From: Rhizobium sp. Root1203
GTDB lineage: Bacteria > Pseudomonadota > Alphaproteobacteria > Rhizobiales > Rhizobiaceae
NCBI RefSeq assembly: GCF_001424945.1
Contig: NZ_LMCW01000018.1
Coordinates: 1 to 64,000 of the forward strand
Length of the DNA stretch: 64,000 nucleotides
Reading direction: 5' to 3'
Part shown: piece after piece, positions 33,464 through 42,617 of the stretch
Numbering within the stretch: the stretch's first letter is position 1
How the letters are laid out: each line of letters starts with the position of its first letter
Made by a program: the position numbers and the translations under genes
Notes under the pieces: model-generated
Database searches by the model: none
What the model saw: only the letters and a program-made list of their open reading frames with translations
Told to the model about the DNA's origin: nothing

Positions 33464-34978
33464 ATGAATGCGCCCACCGCAGATACCATCCTCACGATCA
33501 GCGATATCTCCAAGACCTTCGGGACCGTTGCGGCACTGAAGAACATGCACCTCGACGTCAGGCGCGGGCGCGTGCACACGCTGCTTGGGGAGAACGGCGC
33601 TGGAAAATCGACGTTGATGAAGATACTGGCTGGCGTCCACCAGCCGACCGCCGGCCACATTACGCTCGACGGCCAGCCCTATCATCCGACGAACCCGCAG
33701 CAGGCCGCGGCCCTTGGTTTGACCATCGTCTTCCAGGAACTCAGCCTCTGCAACAACATGACGGTCGGCGAGAACATCCTGGCGACCCGTGAACCCGCAA
33801 CGGCCGGCTTCATCAACGATAGAAAACTGACAAGAAAGGCCGCCGACATCGTCAAGGCGCTCGGCTTGCCCGTATCCGTCGAGGAAAAGGTCGGCAACCT
33901 CTCGATTGCGCAGCGCCAGTTGGTCGAGATCGCCAAGGGATTGAGCGTCGAGGCCAAGGTCGTGATCCTCGACGAGCCGACCTCATCTCTCAGCGACAGC
34001 GAAGCCGAAATTCTGTTTCAGATCATCGAGTGTCTGAAAGAGCGTGGCACGGCCGTCATCTATATCTCTCACCGCATGGAAGAAATCATGCGATTGAGCG
34101 ATGACATCACGGTCATTCGGGACGGTGAATACGTTGCCACGCGACAACGCGAAACCGTGACCATCGAAGAGCTGATCGCGCTTATGGTCGGCCGAAAGAT
34201 GGAGGAGATCTACCCTCCGCGGACCGTAGCTGCGCCTAGCCCATCCGTCGAACCAGTTCTGTCCGTCGAGAAGCTGACGCGCCCCGGCGAGTTCGCGGAC
34301 ATCTCCTTTGACGTCAAGCCCGGCGAGATCCTCGGCTTCTTCGGTTTGATCGGCTCCGGCCGCTCGGAGATCATGAACGCGCTCTTCGGAATGCGAACGG
34401 CCCAGGGCACGGTCCGGCTGAACGGCAGGACCGTCAATATCGATTCGCCCGTGAAGGCGATTGCCAGCGGTCTCGGCTTCGTCACCGAAAACCGCAAGGA
34501 GGAGGGCCTCGTTCTCAGCCACAGCGTCGAGAGCAATATCTCGATGGTGGCGCTGCAGGACTTTGCCGGCAGGCTCGGCTTCCTGCGCCGGCGCGCCGAG
34601 CGCGATGCTGCCGTGGCTGAAGTCTCGCGACTGGCCATCAAGACGCGATCGCTGGACACCCCTACCGGCGCACTTTCGGGCGGCAACCAGCAGAAAATCG
34701 TGCTGGCCAAGTGGCTGCTGACCAAACCCAAGGTGCTGATCCTCGACGAGCCGACACGCGGCGTCGACGTCGGCGCCAAATTCGAGATTTACAAGATCAT
34801 CCGCCAGCTGGCGGCGGAGGGCACAGCCATCCTCCTGATCTCGTCGGAACTGCCCGAGGTCCTCGGCATGAGCGACCGGGTCGCCGTCATGCACGAAGGC
34901 GACCTCGGCGCGATTGTAGCCGGAACCGACCTCACCCCAGAAAAGATCATGGCTTTTGCGACAGGTTTGACATCATGA
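33464..34978 (+). CDS. Sugar ABC transporter ATPase (double nucleotide-binding domain)
   Basis: 504 residues with two ATPase domains, as in RbsA/XylG. Domain 1: Walker A GENGAGKSTLMK (about residues 45-56), signature LSIAQRQLVEIAKG, Walker B VVILDEPTSSLS. Domain 2 has a degenerate Walker A (GLIGSGRSEIMNA), signature LSGGNQQKIVLAKW and Walker B VLILDEPTRGVDVG. This asymmetry is normal for the family. AAGGAGG lies before the ATG. The stop overlaps the permease start (ATGA). It powers import of the sugar captured by the 32466 gene product. Confidence 0.95.
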   Translation: MNAPTADTILTISDISKTFGTVAALKNMHLDVRRGRVHTLLGENGAGKSTLMKILAGVHQPTAGHITLDGQPYHPTNPQQAAALGLTIVFQELSLCNNMTVGENILATREPATAGFINDRKLTRKAADIVKALGLPVSVEEKVGNLSIAQRQLVEIAKGLSVEAKVVILDEPTSSLSDSEAEILFQIIECLKERGTAVIYISHRMEEIMRLSDDITVIRDGEYVATRQRETVTIEELIALMVGRKMEEIYPPRTVAAPSPSVEPVLSVEKLTRPGEFADISFDVKPGEILGFFGLIGSGRSEIMNALFGMRTAQGTVRLNGRTVNIDSPVKAIASGLGFVTENRKEEGLVLSHSVESNISMVALQDFAGRLGFLRRRAERDAAVAEVSRLAIKTRSLDTPTGALSGGNQQKIVLAKWLLTKPKVLILDEPTRGVDVGAKFEIYKIIRQLAAEGTAILLISSELPEVLGMSDRVAVMHEGDLGAIVAGTDLTPEKIMAFATGLTS

Positions 34979-35937
34979 GCCAGAACCAGGCTTCCAACGT
35001 CCTGCTGATGAAGATCTTCAAACAGTATGGCGGCATTTTCCTCTCCCTCATCATTCTGTGCGTGATCTTCTCGATCATGAACCCGCGGTTCATGTCGGTC
35101 GCCAACTTTATGAATGTGCTGCAGCAGGTTGCCGTTATCGCAATAGCCGCCTTCGGGATGACCTGGGTCATCCTGCTTGGCGAAATCGACCTGTCGATCG
35201 GTTCCATCATCGCCGTCGCCGGCATGGTTGGCGCCCAGTGTTTTGCCTACGGGCTGGGCTTTGCACCCGCACTCGTGCTGACGCTCCTTGCCGGCGCGCT
35301 GATGGGCCTCATAAACGGGGTTCTGACGGCAAAGCTGCTGCTGCCGTCATTCATTGTCACCGTCGCAACGATGGGCATCTATCGCGGTCTGGTCAGCCTG
35401 CCGACGAACGGTGCGCCGGCGATGATCATGAACGAGACGTGGACGGCGATCGGAACGGAGAGCTTCCTCGGGTTTCCGATCATCATCTGGATCGTGCTGG
35501 TCCTGTTTGTTTTCAATCAGGTCCTGCTGGGCAAAACGACCTTCGGGCGACGCGCCTATCTGACAGGCGGCAATCGTGAGGCAGCTCTTTATTCCGGTAT
35601 CAAAGTCGACCGGCTGAAGATCACCATCTTCATCATTTCAGGCGTGATGGCGGCCATATCAGGCGTCCTGCTTTCGGCGCGTCTTTTTTCGGCGCAGACC
35701 AATGCCGGCACGAGCTACGAACTCGACGCCATCGCAGCCGCCGTTCTCGGCGGGACGAGCCTGGCCGGCGGGGTCGGCACGATGGTCGGCACGCTGATTG
35801 GTGCGCTCATCATCGGCGTGATGAACAACGGCATGAACATGCTGTCGGTGCCATACTTCTACCAGCTGATCGTCAAGGGTCTCGTGATCCTCGTGGCAGT
35901 CTGGCTCGATGTGCGCGCCAAACAGGCGAAACGCTAG
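34975..35937 (+). CDS. Sugar ABC transporter permease
   Basis: 320 residues starting MSQNQASNVLLMKIFKQYGG. About eight to ten membrane segments of the RbsC/XylH type, with the conserved LLGEIDLSIGSIIAVAGMVG (about residues 70-90) and a late AIAAAVLGGTSLAGGVGTMV block. Translation is coupled to the ATPase gene by a 4-base overlap. Inner-membrane channel of the transporter encoded in the same operon. Confidence 0.95.
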   Translation: MSQNQASNVLLMKIFKQYGGIFLSLIILCVIFSIMNPRFMSVANFMNVLQQVAVIAIAAFGMTWVILLGEIDLSIGSIIAVAGMVGAQCFAYGLGFAPALVLTLLAGALMGLINGVLTAKLLLPSFIVTVATMGIYRGLVSLPTNGAPAMIMNETWTAIGTESFLGFPIIIWIVLVLFVFNQVLLGKTTFGRRAYLTGGNREAALYSGIKVDRLKITIFIISGVMAAISGVLLSARLFSAQTNAGTSYELDAIAAAVLGGTSLAGGVGTMVGTLIGALIIGVMNNGMNMLSVPYFYQLIVKGLVILVAVWLDVRAKQAKR

Positions 35938-35954
35938 AACCAGTGAGCATAGCC

Positions 35955-36887
35955 ATGAAGAAGATACTGACGATCGGCGAAATCCTGGTCGAGATCATTG
36001 CCACCGAACGCGGCAACGGTTTCCGTTCCGCCGTCCCCCTCATCGGCCCGTTTCCCTCCGGCGCGCCCGCCATCTTCATCGATCAGGTCGGCAAGCTCGG
36101 CCATGACTGCGCCATGATTTCGGCTGTCGGCGATGACGATTTCGGCCACGTCAATCTCGATAGGCTGAGAGCCGATGGTGTGGACGTGTCCGGCATCAGG
36201 ATCGATGCGAACGGAACGACCGGAAGCGCCTTCGTTCGTTATCGCGACGATGGCACCAGAGCCTTCGTTTTCAACCTTCGCCACAGCGCGTGCGGCACGA
36301 TCGACCTTTCCGGCGAAGCGGCCCGCCTCGTCGAGGAAGCTGGCCATCTGCATGTGATGGGGACGTCGCTTTATGCGCCGAGCGTCATCGAAACGGTCCT
36401 GTCGGCCATGCGAACGATCAAGGCGAAGGGCGGAACCATCTCCTTCGATCCGAACCTTCGGCCGGAGATATTGAAGAGCCCGGGCATGCGCGAGGCGCTT
36501 CAGGAGGTGATTGCAGAGACAGATCTGTTCCTCCCCAGCGGCGACGAACTCTTCCTCTTCACGCAGGCGAAGTCGGCAAAGGAAGCGGTCGAAGAGCTGT
36601 TGGCACAAGGCATCAAGGTGATTGTGCTCAAGCAGGGCTCTGCGGGAGCAACCTACCATGACGCGCAACGGACGCTGACGCTGCCCAGCATGCCGGTCGA
36701 GGAAGTCGATCCGACAGGGGCCGGCGACTGCTTTGGCGCCACCTTCGTCACCTTCTGGCTGGAGGGTGCCACGCCGGACGTTGCCTTGCGATATGCCAAC
36801 GCCGCCGGCGCGCTGGCCGTCACCCGGATAGGTCCCATGGAAGGTGCATCCACCCGCGCCGAACTCGATGCTTTGCTTGCCAGATAG
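35955..36887 (+). CDS. PfkB-family sugar kinase, probable tagatose kinase
   Basis: 310 residues from the ATG at 35955; a GTG at 35943 would add four. The N-terminal motif is AGxG-like (GQVGKLGHDCAMISAVGDDD region) and the C-terminal ATP/anion-hole motif is DPTGAGDCFGATF (about 253-265), with catalytic Asp in GAGD. In Agrobacterium a PF00294 kinase next to a PF08013 enzyme makes D-tagatose 6-phosphate (work on D-altritol and galactitol pathways); this gene has the same neighbour. Five bases separate the permease stop from the GTG. Assignment is by context; a fructose or other ketose kinase is possible. Confidence 0.8.
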   Translation: MKKILTIGEILVEIIATERGNGFRSAVPLIGPFPSGAPAIFIDQVGKLGHDCAMISAVGDDDFGHVNLDRLRADGVDVSGIRIDANGTTGSAFVRYRDDGTRAFVFNLRHSACGTIDLSGEAARLVEEAGHLHVMGTSLYAPSVIETVLSAMRTIKAKGGTISFDPNLRPEILKSPGMREALQEVIAETDLFLPSGDELFLFTQAKSAKEAVEELLAQGIKVIVLKQGSAGATYHDAQRTLTLPSMPVEEVDPTGAGDCFGATFVTFWLEGATPDVALRYANAAGALAVTRIGPMEGASTRAELDALLAR

Positions 36888-36912
36888 CGGGCCCGATAGA
36901 GAGATCACAAGC

Positions 36913-38196
36913 ATGACGCAGAACTACTTACTCGACATCGCAAAATGGCGCGACCAAAGAACAGGCTTCAAGGGCATCCCCTCCATTTGCTCTGCTCATC
37001 CCCTCGTCATCGAGGCAGCCATGGTGCACGCAATCGAGGCAAAGGCTCCCCTCCTCATCGAAGCCACCTGTAACCAGGTGAACCAGGATGGCGGCTATAC
37101 GGGCATGACCCCGGCAGACTTCCGCACCTTCGTAGAGAAAATCGCCGCAAGGACTGGCTTTTCGATGGAGAGGGTGATCCTGGGCGGAGACCACCTGGGC
37201 CCGAACCCCTGGAAGGGACTGGACGCCGGAGAGGCAATGGACAAGGCGGAAGTCATGATCCGGGCCTATGCGCGGGCTGGCTTCACAAAGCTGCATCTCG
37301 ACACCAGCATGGGCTGCGCCGGCGAACCGGTGGCGCTTTCAGACGATGTCACAGCGGCGCGTGCCGCACGCCTTGCAGCTGCCGCCGAAGATGAGATCAA
37401 AAACACCGCGGGCGTCAAACCGGTCTACATCATCGGAACGGAAGTACCGATCCCGGGCGGGGCTCTGGAAGAGCTTGACGTCCTTGAGGTCACCCGGCCC
37501 GAAGCAGCGCTGGAGACGGTGCGGGTCCATGCGGACGCGTTCGAAAGGGCGGGCGCCGCAGATGCCTTCAGGCGCGTCGTCGGCGTGGTCGTCCAGCCGG
37601 GCGTCGAATTCGGCAATCATAACGTCATCGCCTACGATCCAGTGAAAGCAACCGCGCTAACGGCCTCTTTGCATCGCTTGCCGGGTCTGGTCTTTGAAGC
37701 CCACTCCACAGATTATCAGGCCCGCGAGGCGCTCCGCAGGCTGGCCCTGGATGGTTTTGCGATCCTCAAGGTCGGCCCCGGCCTCACATTTGCGCTTCGC
37801 GAGGCGTTGTATGGCCTCGACCAGATCGCAGAATTTCTGTTTCCTGACAGCAGGTCCGGTACCCTGATGGCGGTCACAGAGAGCGTGATGACCCGCGATC
37901 CCGGTAATTGGGAGAAGTACTATCACGGCACTGCGGACGAGCAGCACCTGCAGCGGCACTTCTCCTATAGCGACCGCATTCGATATTATTGGCCGGACGA
38001 GGAGATCGCCGCTGCGGTCGACAGCCTGTTTGGGCTCTTCGGCGATACGGAAATCCCCGAGACGTTGATCAGCCAGTATCTGCGGGGGCTTTACCCGCGG
38101 GTGCGCGCGGGACGCGCCTCATCAACGGCCAGGGGTCTTGCGATTGCAGCGATCGATGTCGTGATCGAGGATTACTTCGAGGCATGCCGTGGCTGA
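36913..38196 (+). CDS. PF08013 (GatZ/KbaZ-like) enzyme, probable D-tagatose 6-phosphate 4-epimerase
   Basis: 427 residues. Family blocks: GIPSICSAHPLVIEAAMVHA, ATCNQVNQDGGYTGMTPADF, ILGGDHLGPNPWKGLDAGEA, LHLDTSMGCAGEP, IIGTEVPIPGGA, FEAHSTDYQ. In enterobacteria GatZ/KbaZ assist a class II aldolase subunit, but no GatY/KbaY-type gene is present here. In Agrobacterium a stand-alone member converts D-tagatose 6-phosphate to fructose 6-phosphate, which fits the upstream kinase. Start ATG 36913 (MTQNYLLDIAKWRDQ) is family-typical; the longer frame overlaps the kinase gene. Confidence 0.85.
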   Translation: MTQNYLLDIAKWRDQRTGFKGIPSICSAHPLVIEAAMVHAIEAKAPLLIEATCNQVNQDGGYTGMTPADFRTFVEKIAARTGFSMERVILGGDHLGPNPWKGLDAGEAMDKAEVMIRAYARAGFTKLHLDTSMGCAGEPVALSDDVTAARAARLAAAAEDEIKNTAGVKPVYIIGTEVPIPGGALEELDVLEVTRPEAALETVRVHADAFERAGAADAFRRVVGVVVQPGVEFGNHNVIAYDPVKATALTASLHRLPGLVFEAHSTDYQAREALRRLALDGFAILKVGPGLTFALREALYGLDQIAEFLFPDSRSGTLMAVTESVMTRDPGNWEKYYHGTADEQHLQRHFSYSDRIRYYWPDEEIAAAVDSLFGLFGDTEIPETLISQYLRGLYPRVRAGRASSTARGLAIAAIDVVIEDYFEACRG

Positions 38197-38269
38197 TCGC
38201 GCCTGACATCCTCGCCGTTGGGGATCGTGCCTCCTTTTCAGTTGACAGTCGGGGCGCTTTTCAACGGAT

Positions 38270-39334
38270 ATGACAGCAAGCACGGGGAACATGGAATTGG
38301 ATAGACCAATCAAGACGATGGAAGATTTTGCGGAATTCGTCGGCCTTTCCCGGCCGACGGTTTCGAAGTATTTCAACGATCCCAAATCCGTGCGAGGCAA
38401 GACCCGCGATCTCATCGAGGTCGCAATCAAGCAATCCGGGTTTCGACCCAATATTTTTGCCGTCAATCTCAATCGACGCCGGTCGAACATTTTAGGCGTG
38501 ATTATCCCGAATTCGACCGACCCGTTCTACATGGCGCTCACCCGTCGCATCGAGTTGATCGCCAATCAGGCTGGGTTCCTGGCGTTCGTCCTGTCGTCCG
38601 ATGGCAAGCCGGAGATGGAGGACCGCGCGATCGAGACCTTCAAATCGCTGAATGTCGCGGGCGCGATCATCGCTCCTCTGGGTGTCGATTCCCACCATGA
38701 GACGTTGGCGGCGCTCGGCGAGAGCATTCCGCTCGTCTATGTCGACTCGCCGTTGGACGCGACATCGTCCTTTGTCGGCACCGACAACCAGCAGAGCTTT
38801 CAGCTGATCGTCGACTATCTGTCGAGATCCGGTGAACAGCCCTGTTATTTTGCCATGCCATCGGTCAACAACAACGCGATGACGCGAGAGCGCGCCTATA
38901 GCGAATCCATGACGCATCTGAAACTCGATCCGATCATCGTGAAGCTGGATACACAGCGCACCTGGGACTTCGAGCGCTTCGGTTACGAGCAGACGCAGCG
39001 GATCCTGCGCAGCGGCGGATTTCCAACGCGCACCGTGCTCTGTGCCAACGATCGCGTTGCGTTCGGCGTTATCTCAGCCGCCTACCAGGCGGGTCTGAGG
39101 GTCGGCCACGCGCCGGGCTGCGATCTGCGCGTGGCGGGTCACGACGACCACCCACTTTCGCGCTACGCCTGTCCGCCGATTACAACCGTCGCCCAGAACT
39201 ATAACGATATCGGCCGCCTGGCTATCGAACTCCTGCTTCACAAGCTCGGCGAGGACGAAGGCCGGCGGGTCGATTTTCCGCCGGATGGCCGAATTGTCCT
39301 GACGGCGGACCTCCAGCTGCGTGAATCCGCATAG
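38270..39334 (+). CDS. LacI-family transcriptional regulator
   Basis: 354 residues (or 347 from ATG 38291). Helix-turn-helix at about 15-40: TMEDFAEFVGLSRPTVSKYF, with the hinge region FRPNIFAVNLNRRRSNILGV. The effector domain resembles periplasmic sugar-binding proteins (GVIIPNSTDPFYMALTRRIE, ALCANDRVAFGVISAAYQAG type). Last gene of the tagatose-type cluster, 73 bases after the PF08013 gene, so it may be co-transcribed and act as local repressor sensing the sugar or its phosphate. Confidence 0.92.
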   Translation: MTASTGNMELDRPIKTMEDFAEFVGLSRPTVSKYFNDPKSVRGKTRDLIEVAIKQSGFRPNIFAVNLNRRRSNILGVIIPNSTDPFYMALTRRIELIANQAGFLAFVLSSDGKPEMEDRAIETFKSLNVAGAIIAPLGVDSHHETLAALGESIPLVYVDSPLDATSSFVGTDNQQSFQLIVDYLSRSGEQPCYFAMPSVNNNAMTRERAYSESMTHLKLDPIIVKLDTQRTWDFERFGYEQTQRILRSGGFPTRTVLCANDRVAFGVISAAYQAGLRVGHAPGCDLRVAGHDDHPLSRYACPPITTVAQNYNDIGRLAIELLLHKLGEDEGRRVDFPPDGRIVLTADLQLRESA

Positions 39335-39352
39335 GAGGCAGGGGCACCCTTC

Positions 39353-40441
39353 TCACGGAATTGTTGACAGGGCTGCGGCGGCCGACGGATCAGGTCGCGC
39401 CTCATCAGGCGCAGCCTCCTCACCGACGAGACAGCGGATCAGGTTGTCCGTGGTGACGCGTCCGATGTCAGCTCCCTCCAGGGAAACGACTGTGGCGGCA
39501 GCGACCTTGCCGATCGACATCTCCCGCAGCGCTGCTTCAACGCTCGTTCCTGCCGGTATACGAAGCCCCGGTTTGGCAGCCCCGTTCATCTTAGCGGTCA
39601 TGACCGCTTCAACCTCGATGACACGGCCGCGGTTCACCTCCTTGACGAAAGCGGCGATGTAGTCGTCGGCGGGTTTCAGCACGATGTCGGCTGGCGTGCC
39701 TTGCTGGATCACCTCCCCGTCCCGCAGGATCGCAATGCGATCCCCGAGCCGGAGCGCCTCATCAAGGTCGTGGGTGATGAAGACGACCGTCTTCTTCAGC
39801 TCTTTTTGCAGATCGAGCAGTACCGTCTGCATGTCGACGCGGATCAGGGGATCGAGCGCCGAATAGGCTTCGTCCATCAGCAGGATTTCAGCGTCGTTGG
39901 TCAATGCACGGGCAAGTCCGACGCGCTGTTGCATGCCGCCCGACAGCTGGTTGGGATAGTGGGCTGCAAACCCGTCAAGGCCGACGCGCCTGATCCAGTG
40001 CTGCGCCCGCTCCTCGCGTTCGCCCTTGGCGACACCCTGGATCTCAAGTCCGTATACGGTGTTCTGAAGCACGTTTCGATGAGGCAGGAGGCCGAACTTC
40101 TGGAATACCATGGCCGTCCTCTGCTGCCTGAACTGGCGCAGTTTTTCCCGGTCCATCCTGCAAATATCGGAGGTTCCATAGAGAACTTCCCCCGCGGTCG
40201 GATCGATCAGCCGGTTGATGTGTCTGATCAGGGTGGACTTCCCGGAGCCCGACAAGCCCATGATGACGGTGATGCCACCGCCGGGTATCGTGATATTGAT
40301 ATCCTTCAGACCGAGGACATGCCCATGTTCACGGTTCAATTCGGTTTTCGACATCCCCTTCATCACCGGCTCGACGAAATCGCGGCCCCGTGGTCCGAAG
40401 ATCTTGTAGAGATGGCGGATCTCGATCGATTGACTACCCAT
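39353..40441 (-). CDS. Glycine betaine/proline-type ABC transporter ATPase
   Basis: 362 residues from ATG 40441. Long N-terminal extension typical of ProV/ChoV/OpuAA (SIEIRHLYKIFGPRGRDFVE), Walker A GLSGSGKSTLIRHI, Q-loop FQKFGLLPHRNVLQNTVYGL, signature LSGGMQQRVGLARAL, Walker B ILLMDEAYSALDPL. The C-terminal 100 residues are a CBS-like region (IPAGTSVEAALREMSIGKVA) as in osmotic or betaine systems. Overlaps the permease gene by 8 bases. Third gene of a binding protein-permease-ATPase operon on the minus strand. Confidence 0.93.
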   Translation of the reverse strand: MGSQSIEIRHLYKIFGPRGRDFVEPVMKGMSKTELNREHGHVLGLKDINITIPGGGITVIMGLSGSGKSTLIRHINRLIDPTAGEVLYGTSDICRMDREKLRQFRQQRTAMVFQKFGLLPHRNVLQNTVYGLEIQGVAKGEREERAQHWIRRVGLDGFAAHYPNQLSGGMQQRVGLARALTNDAEILLMDEAYSALDPLIRVDMQTVLLDLQKELKKTVVFITHDLDEALRLGDRIAILRDGEVIQQGTPADIVLKPADDYIAAFVKEVNRGRVIEVEAVMTAKMNGAAKPGLRIPAGTSVEAALREMSIGKVAAATVVSLEGADIGRVTTDNLIRCLVGEEAAPDEARPDPSAAAALSTIP

Positions 40442-41321
40442 GGATGACCTCCCGGTGCTTCTGCAGCCGCAATCCATAGGCCTGGCTGATGCGGTCGAAG
40501 ATGATGGCGATGCCGACGATGGCGAGGCCATTGAAGACGCCGAGCGTGAAATACTGGTTGGCGATCGCCTTCAGGACAGGTTGTCCCAGACCTTGAACGC
40601 CGATCATCGAAGCGATGACCACCATGGCAAGCGCCATCATGATGGTCTGGTTGATGCCCGCCATGATCGTCGGCAAGGCCAGCGGAAGTTGAACATTCCT
40701 GAGTTTCTGCCAGCTCGACGAACCGTAGGCATCGGCGGCTTCGAGGACATCCCGGTCGACCATGCGGATTCCGAGGTTTGTGAGCCGTATCATCGGCGGC
40801 AAGGCATAGATCACGACCGCGATGACGCCTGGAACCCGACCGATACCCAGGAGCATGACGACGGGAATGAGGTAGACGAAGCTCGGCATCGTCTGCATGA
40901 CGTCGAGCACAGGGTTGACCGTACTCTGCAGCCGGTCCGAGCGGGACATCGCGATGCCGATCGGAATGCCGATCGCGATCGAAAGCACCGTGCAGACGAA
41001 GATCATCGAGACGGTCTTCATCGTGTCTTCCCACATGTCGAAATAGCCGATGAGGAGCAGCGTCAGCATGCAGCCGACCACGATCCGCCAGCTGCGGGTT
41101 GCAAACCAGGCGATCAGGCCGATCACGGCGATGACAAGCGGCCATGGCGCACCGGTAAGCAGCCGCTCGGCCCAGATCAGAAAGCTTTGCAGCGGGCTGA
41201 ACAACGTCTCGATGCTACTGCCATAGCCACGCGTGAAGGCGCGAAAACCTTCGTCGACGCTCTTTTTCAAGGCGCGCAGCGTGTCGTCGTTCATCGAAGG
41301 AAATTTAAAGAGCCAATCCAT
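40434..41321 (-). CDS. Glycine betaine/proline-type ABC transporter permease
   Basis: 295 residues starting MDWLFKFPSMNDDTLRALKK, the ProW/ChoW-type N-terminus with FTRGYGSSIETLFSPLQ. Several membrane segments and the EAA-like loop ADAYGSSSWQKLRNVQLPLA are present, followed by GINQTIMMALAMVVIASMIG, a family hallmark. Start at 41321 is chosen over the upstream alternative because it matches the family's MDWL-type beginning. Inner-membrane part of the betaine/stachydrine-type importer. Confidence 0.93.
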   Translation of the reverse strand: MDWLFKFPSMNDDTLRALKKSVDEGFRAFTRGYGSSIETLFSPLQSFLIWAERLLTGAPWPLVIAVIGLIAWFATRSWRIVVGCMLTLLLIGYFDMWEDTMKTVSMIFVCTVLSIAIGIPIGIAMSRSDRLQSTVNPVLDVMQTMPSFVYLIPVVMLLGIGRVPGVIAVVIYALPPMIRLTNLGIRMVDRDVLEAADAYGSSSWQKLRNVQLPLALPTIMAGINQTIMMALAMVVIASMIGVQGLGQPVLKAIANQYFTLGVFNGLAIVGIAIIFDRISQAYGLRLQKHREVIHG

Positions 41322-41422
41322 GTCAGTTCCCCATGGCAAAATCGGCGGCGGCCGTTGTTGTTTTTGGCCGTCGCGCCGGGATGTTGGCGGGCGGCATGGC
41401 CGCCCGCATGTCTACACAGGTG

Positions 41423-42424
41423 TCAGAGGGAGCCCTTGATCTTTTCGGCAACCTCGGGCGACACCCATTTCGTCCAGAGATCGGCGTTGTTCTTGAGGAA
41501 GTATTTTGCCCCCTCCTCGCCGCTCGCCTGATTGTCCGACATCCAGGCAATCAGCTTGTTGACGGTGTCGTTTGTCCATGCCCGCTTGTTGAGGTAGTCC
41601 ATTGCCTCAGGCCCTGCGCGGTCGGCAAATGTCTTGGTGACGAGCGTCTCCACATTGTCTGAGGGCCAGGCATTTTCCTTGGGGTCGGCGCAGTCTGCCA
41701 CCGACGTGCAGCGCTTCCACTCGTCGGCATTGTATTCGGCGCCGTAGCCGAGCTTGACCATCTCGTATTTGCCAAGCAGTGCGGTCGGAGCCCAATAGTA
41801 GCCTACCCAGGGCTGCTTGGCTTCGTAGGCCTTGGCGATGGAGCCGTCGAGACCCGCAGCCGAGCCGGTATCGACCAGCGTGAAGCCTGCCTTCTCGCCG
41901 CCATAGGCCTTGAAGAGCTGCGCGGTCACCACCGTCCCGCCCCAACCTTGCGGACCGTTGAACACGGCGCCCTTGCTCTTGTCTTCAGGCGCCGGGAAGA
42001 GTTCCGGGTGTTTGAGAAGATCGGGGATCGTCTTGATGTCCGGATGGGCATCCGCAAGATACTTCGGGATCCACCATCCCTGGATGGCGCCGTCCGACAG
42101 GATCTTCGCAGCCTTGACAAATTTGCCGTCGGTCAGTCCACGGTTGACGATTTCCGGCTGCAAGCTGACCCATGCCTCCGGAGCGATGTCCGGCTGGCCC
42201 TTTTCTGCCATGGAGGTCAGGGTCGGAACCGTGTCGCCGACGACGAGCTCGGCGTGGCAGCCATATCCTGCCTCGAGGATCAGCTTGTCGATGTTGGCGG
42301 CAACTTCGGCAGACTGCCAGTTCATGTTGGCAATGGTGACGTCGCCGCACTCAGCGGCGGACGCAGCGCCGCCGAGACCGAGAAGCCCGACAGCAAGAAC
42401 GGTGGAAGCCAAAAGCACTTTCAT
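41423..42424 (-). CDS. Betaine-type ABC transporter substrate-binding protein
   Basis: 333 residues. Signal peptide to about residue 24 (VLAVGLLGLGGAASA-AEC). OpuAC/ProX-like domain: VTIANMNWQSAEVAANIDKL, ELVVGDTVPTLTSMAEKGQP, with many Trp/Tyr (GWWIPKYL, QPWVGYYWAPTAL) that could form the aromatic cage for a quaternary ammonium ligand. Context with a stachydrine demethylase-like enzyme suggests stachydrine (proline betaine) or a related compound. It leads the operon and is 101 bases from the permease. Confidence 0.92.
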   Translation of the reverse strand: MKVLLASTVLAVGLLGLGGAASAAECGDVTIANMNWQSAEVAANIDKLILEAGYGCHAELVVGDTVPTLTSMAEKGQPDIAPEAWVSLQPEIVNRGLTDGKFVKAAKILSDGAIQGWWIPKYLADAHPDIKTIPDLLKHPELFPAPEDKSKGAVFNGPQGWGGTVVTAQLFKAYGGEKAGFTLVDTGSAAGLDGSIAKAYEAKQPWVGYYWAPTALLGKYEMVKLGYGAEYNADEWKRCTSVADCADPKENAWPSDNVETLVTKTFADRAGPEAMDYLNKRAWTNDTVNKLIAWMSDNQASGEEGAKYFLKNNADLWTKWVSPEVAEKIKGSL

Positions 42425-42617
42425 TTTCTTGTTCCCTCTGGTCGCGGTGTACGTGAACCCGGGCGCCGGCGGCACCGCGTCAGCCGGCATGCCCATTGAG
42501 CCTTCATGATACGGCATTCGCCATTCCGATTGCGTCAGAAACTGGCGCATTGGAGCTTTCTTTCAATGGCCCTGTGGGCATGCCGTCGCCGTCGGGACCG
42601 TCGTTCGCGATGCGAAC

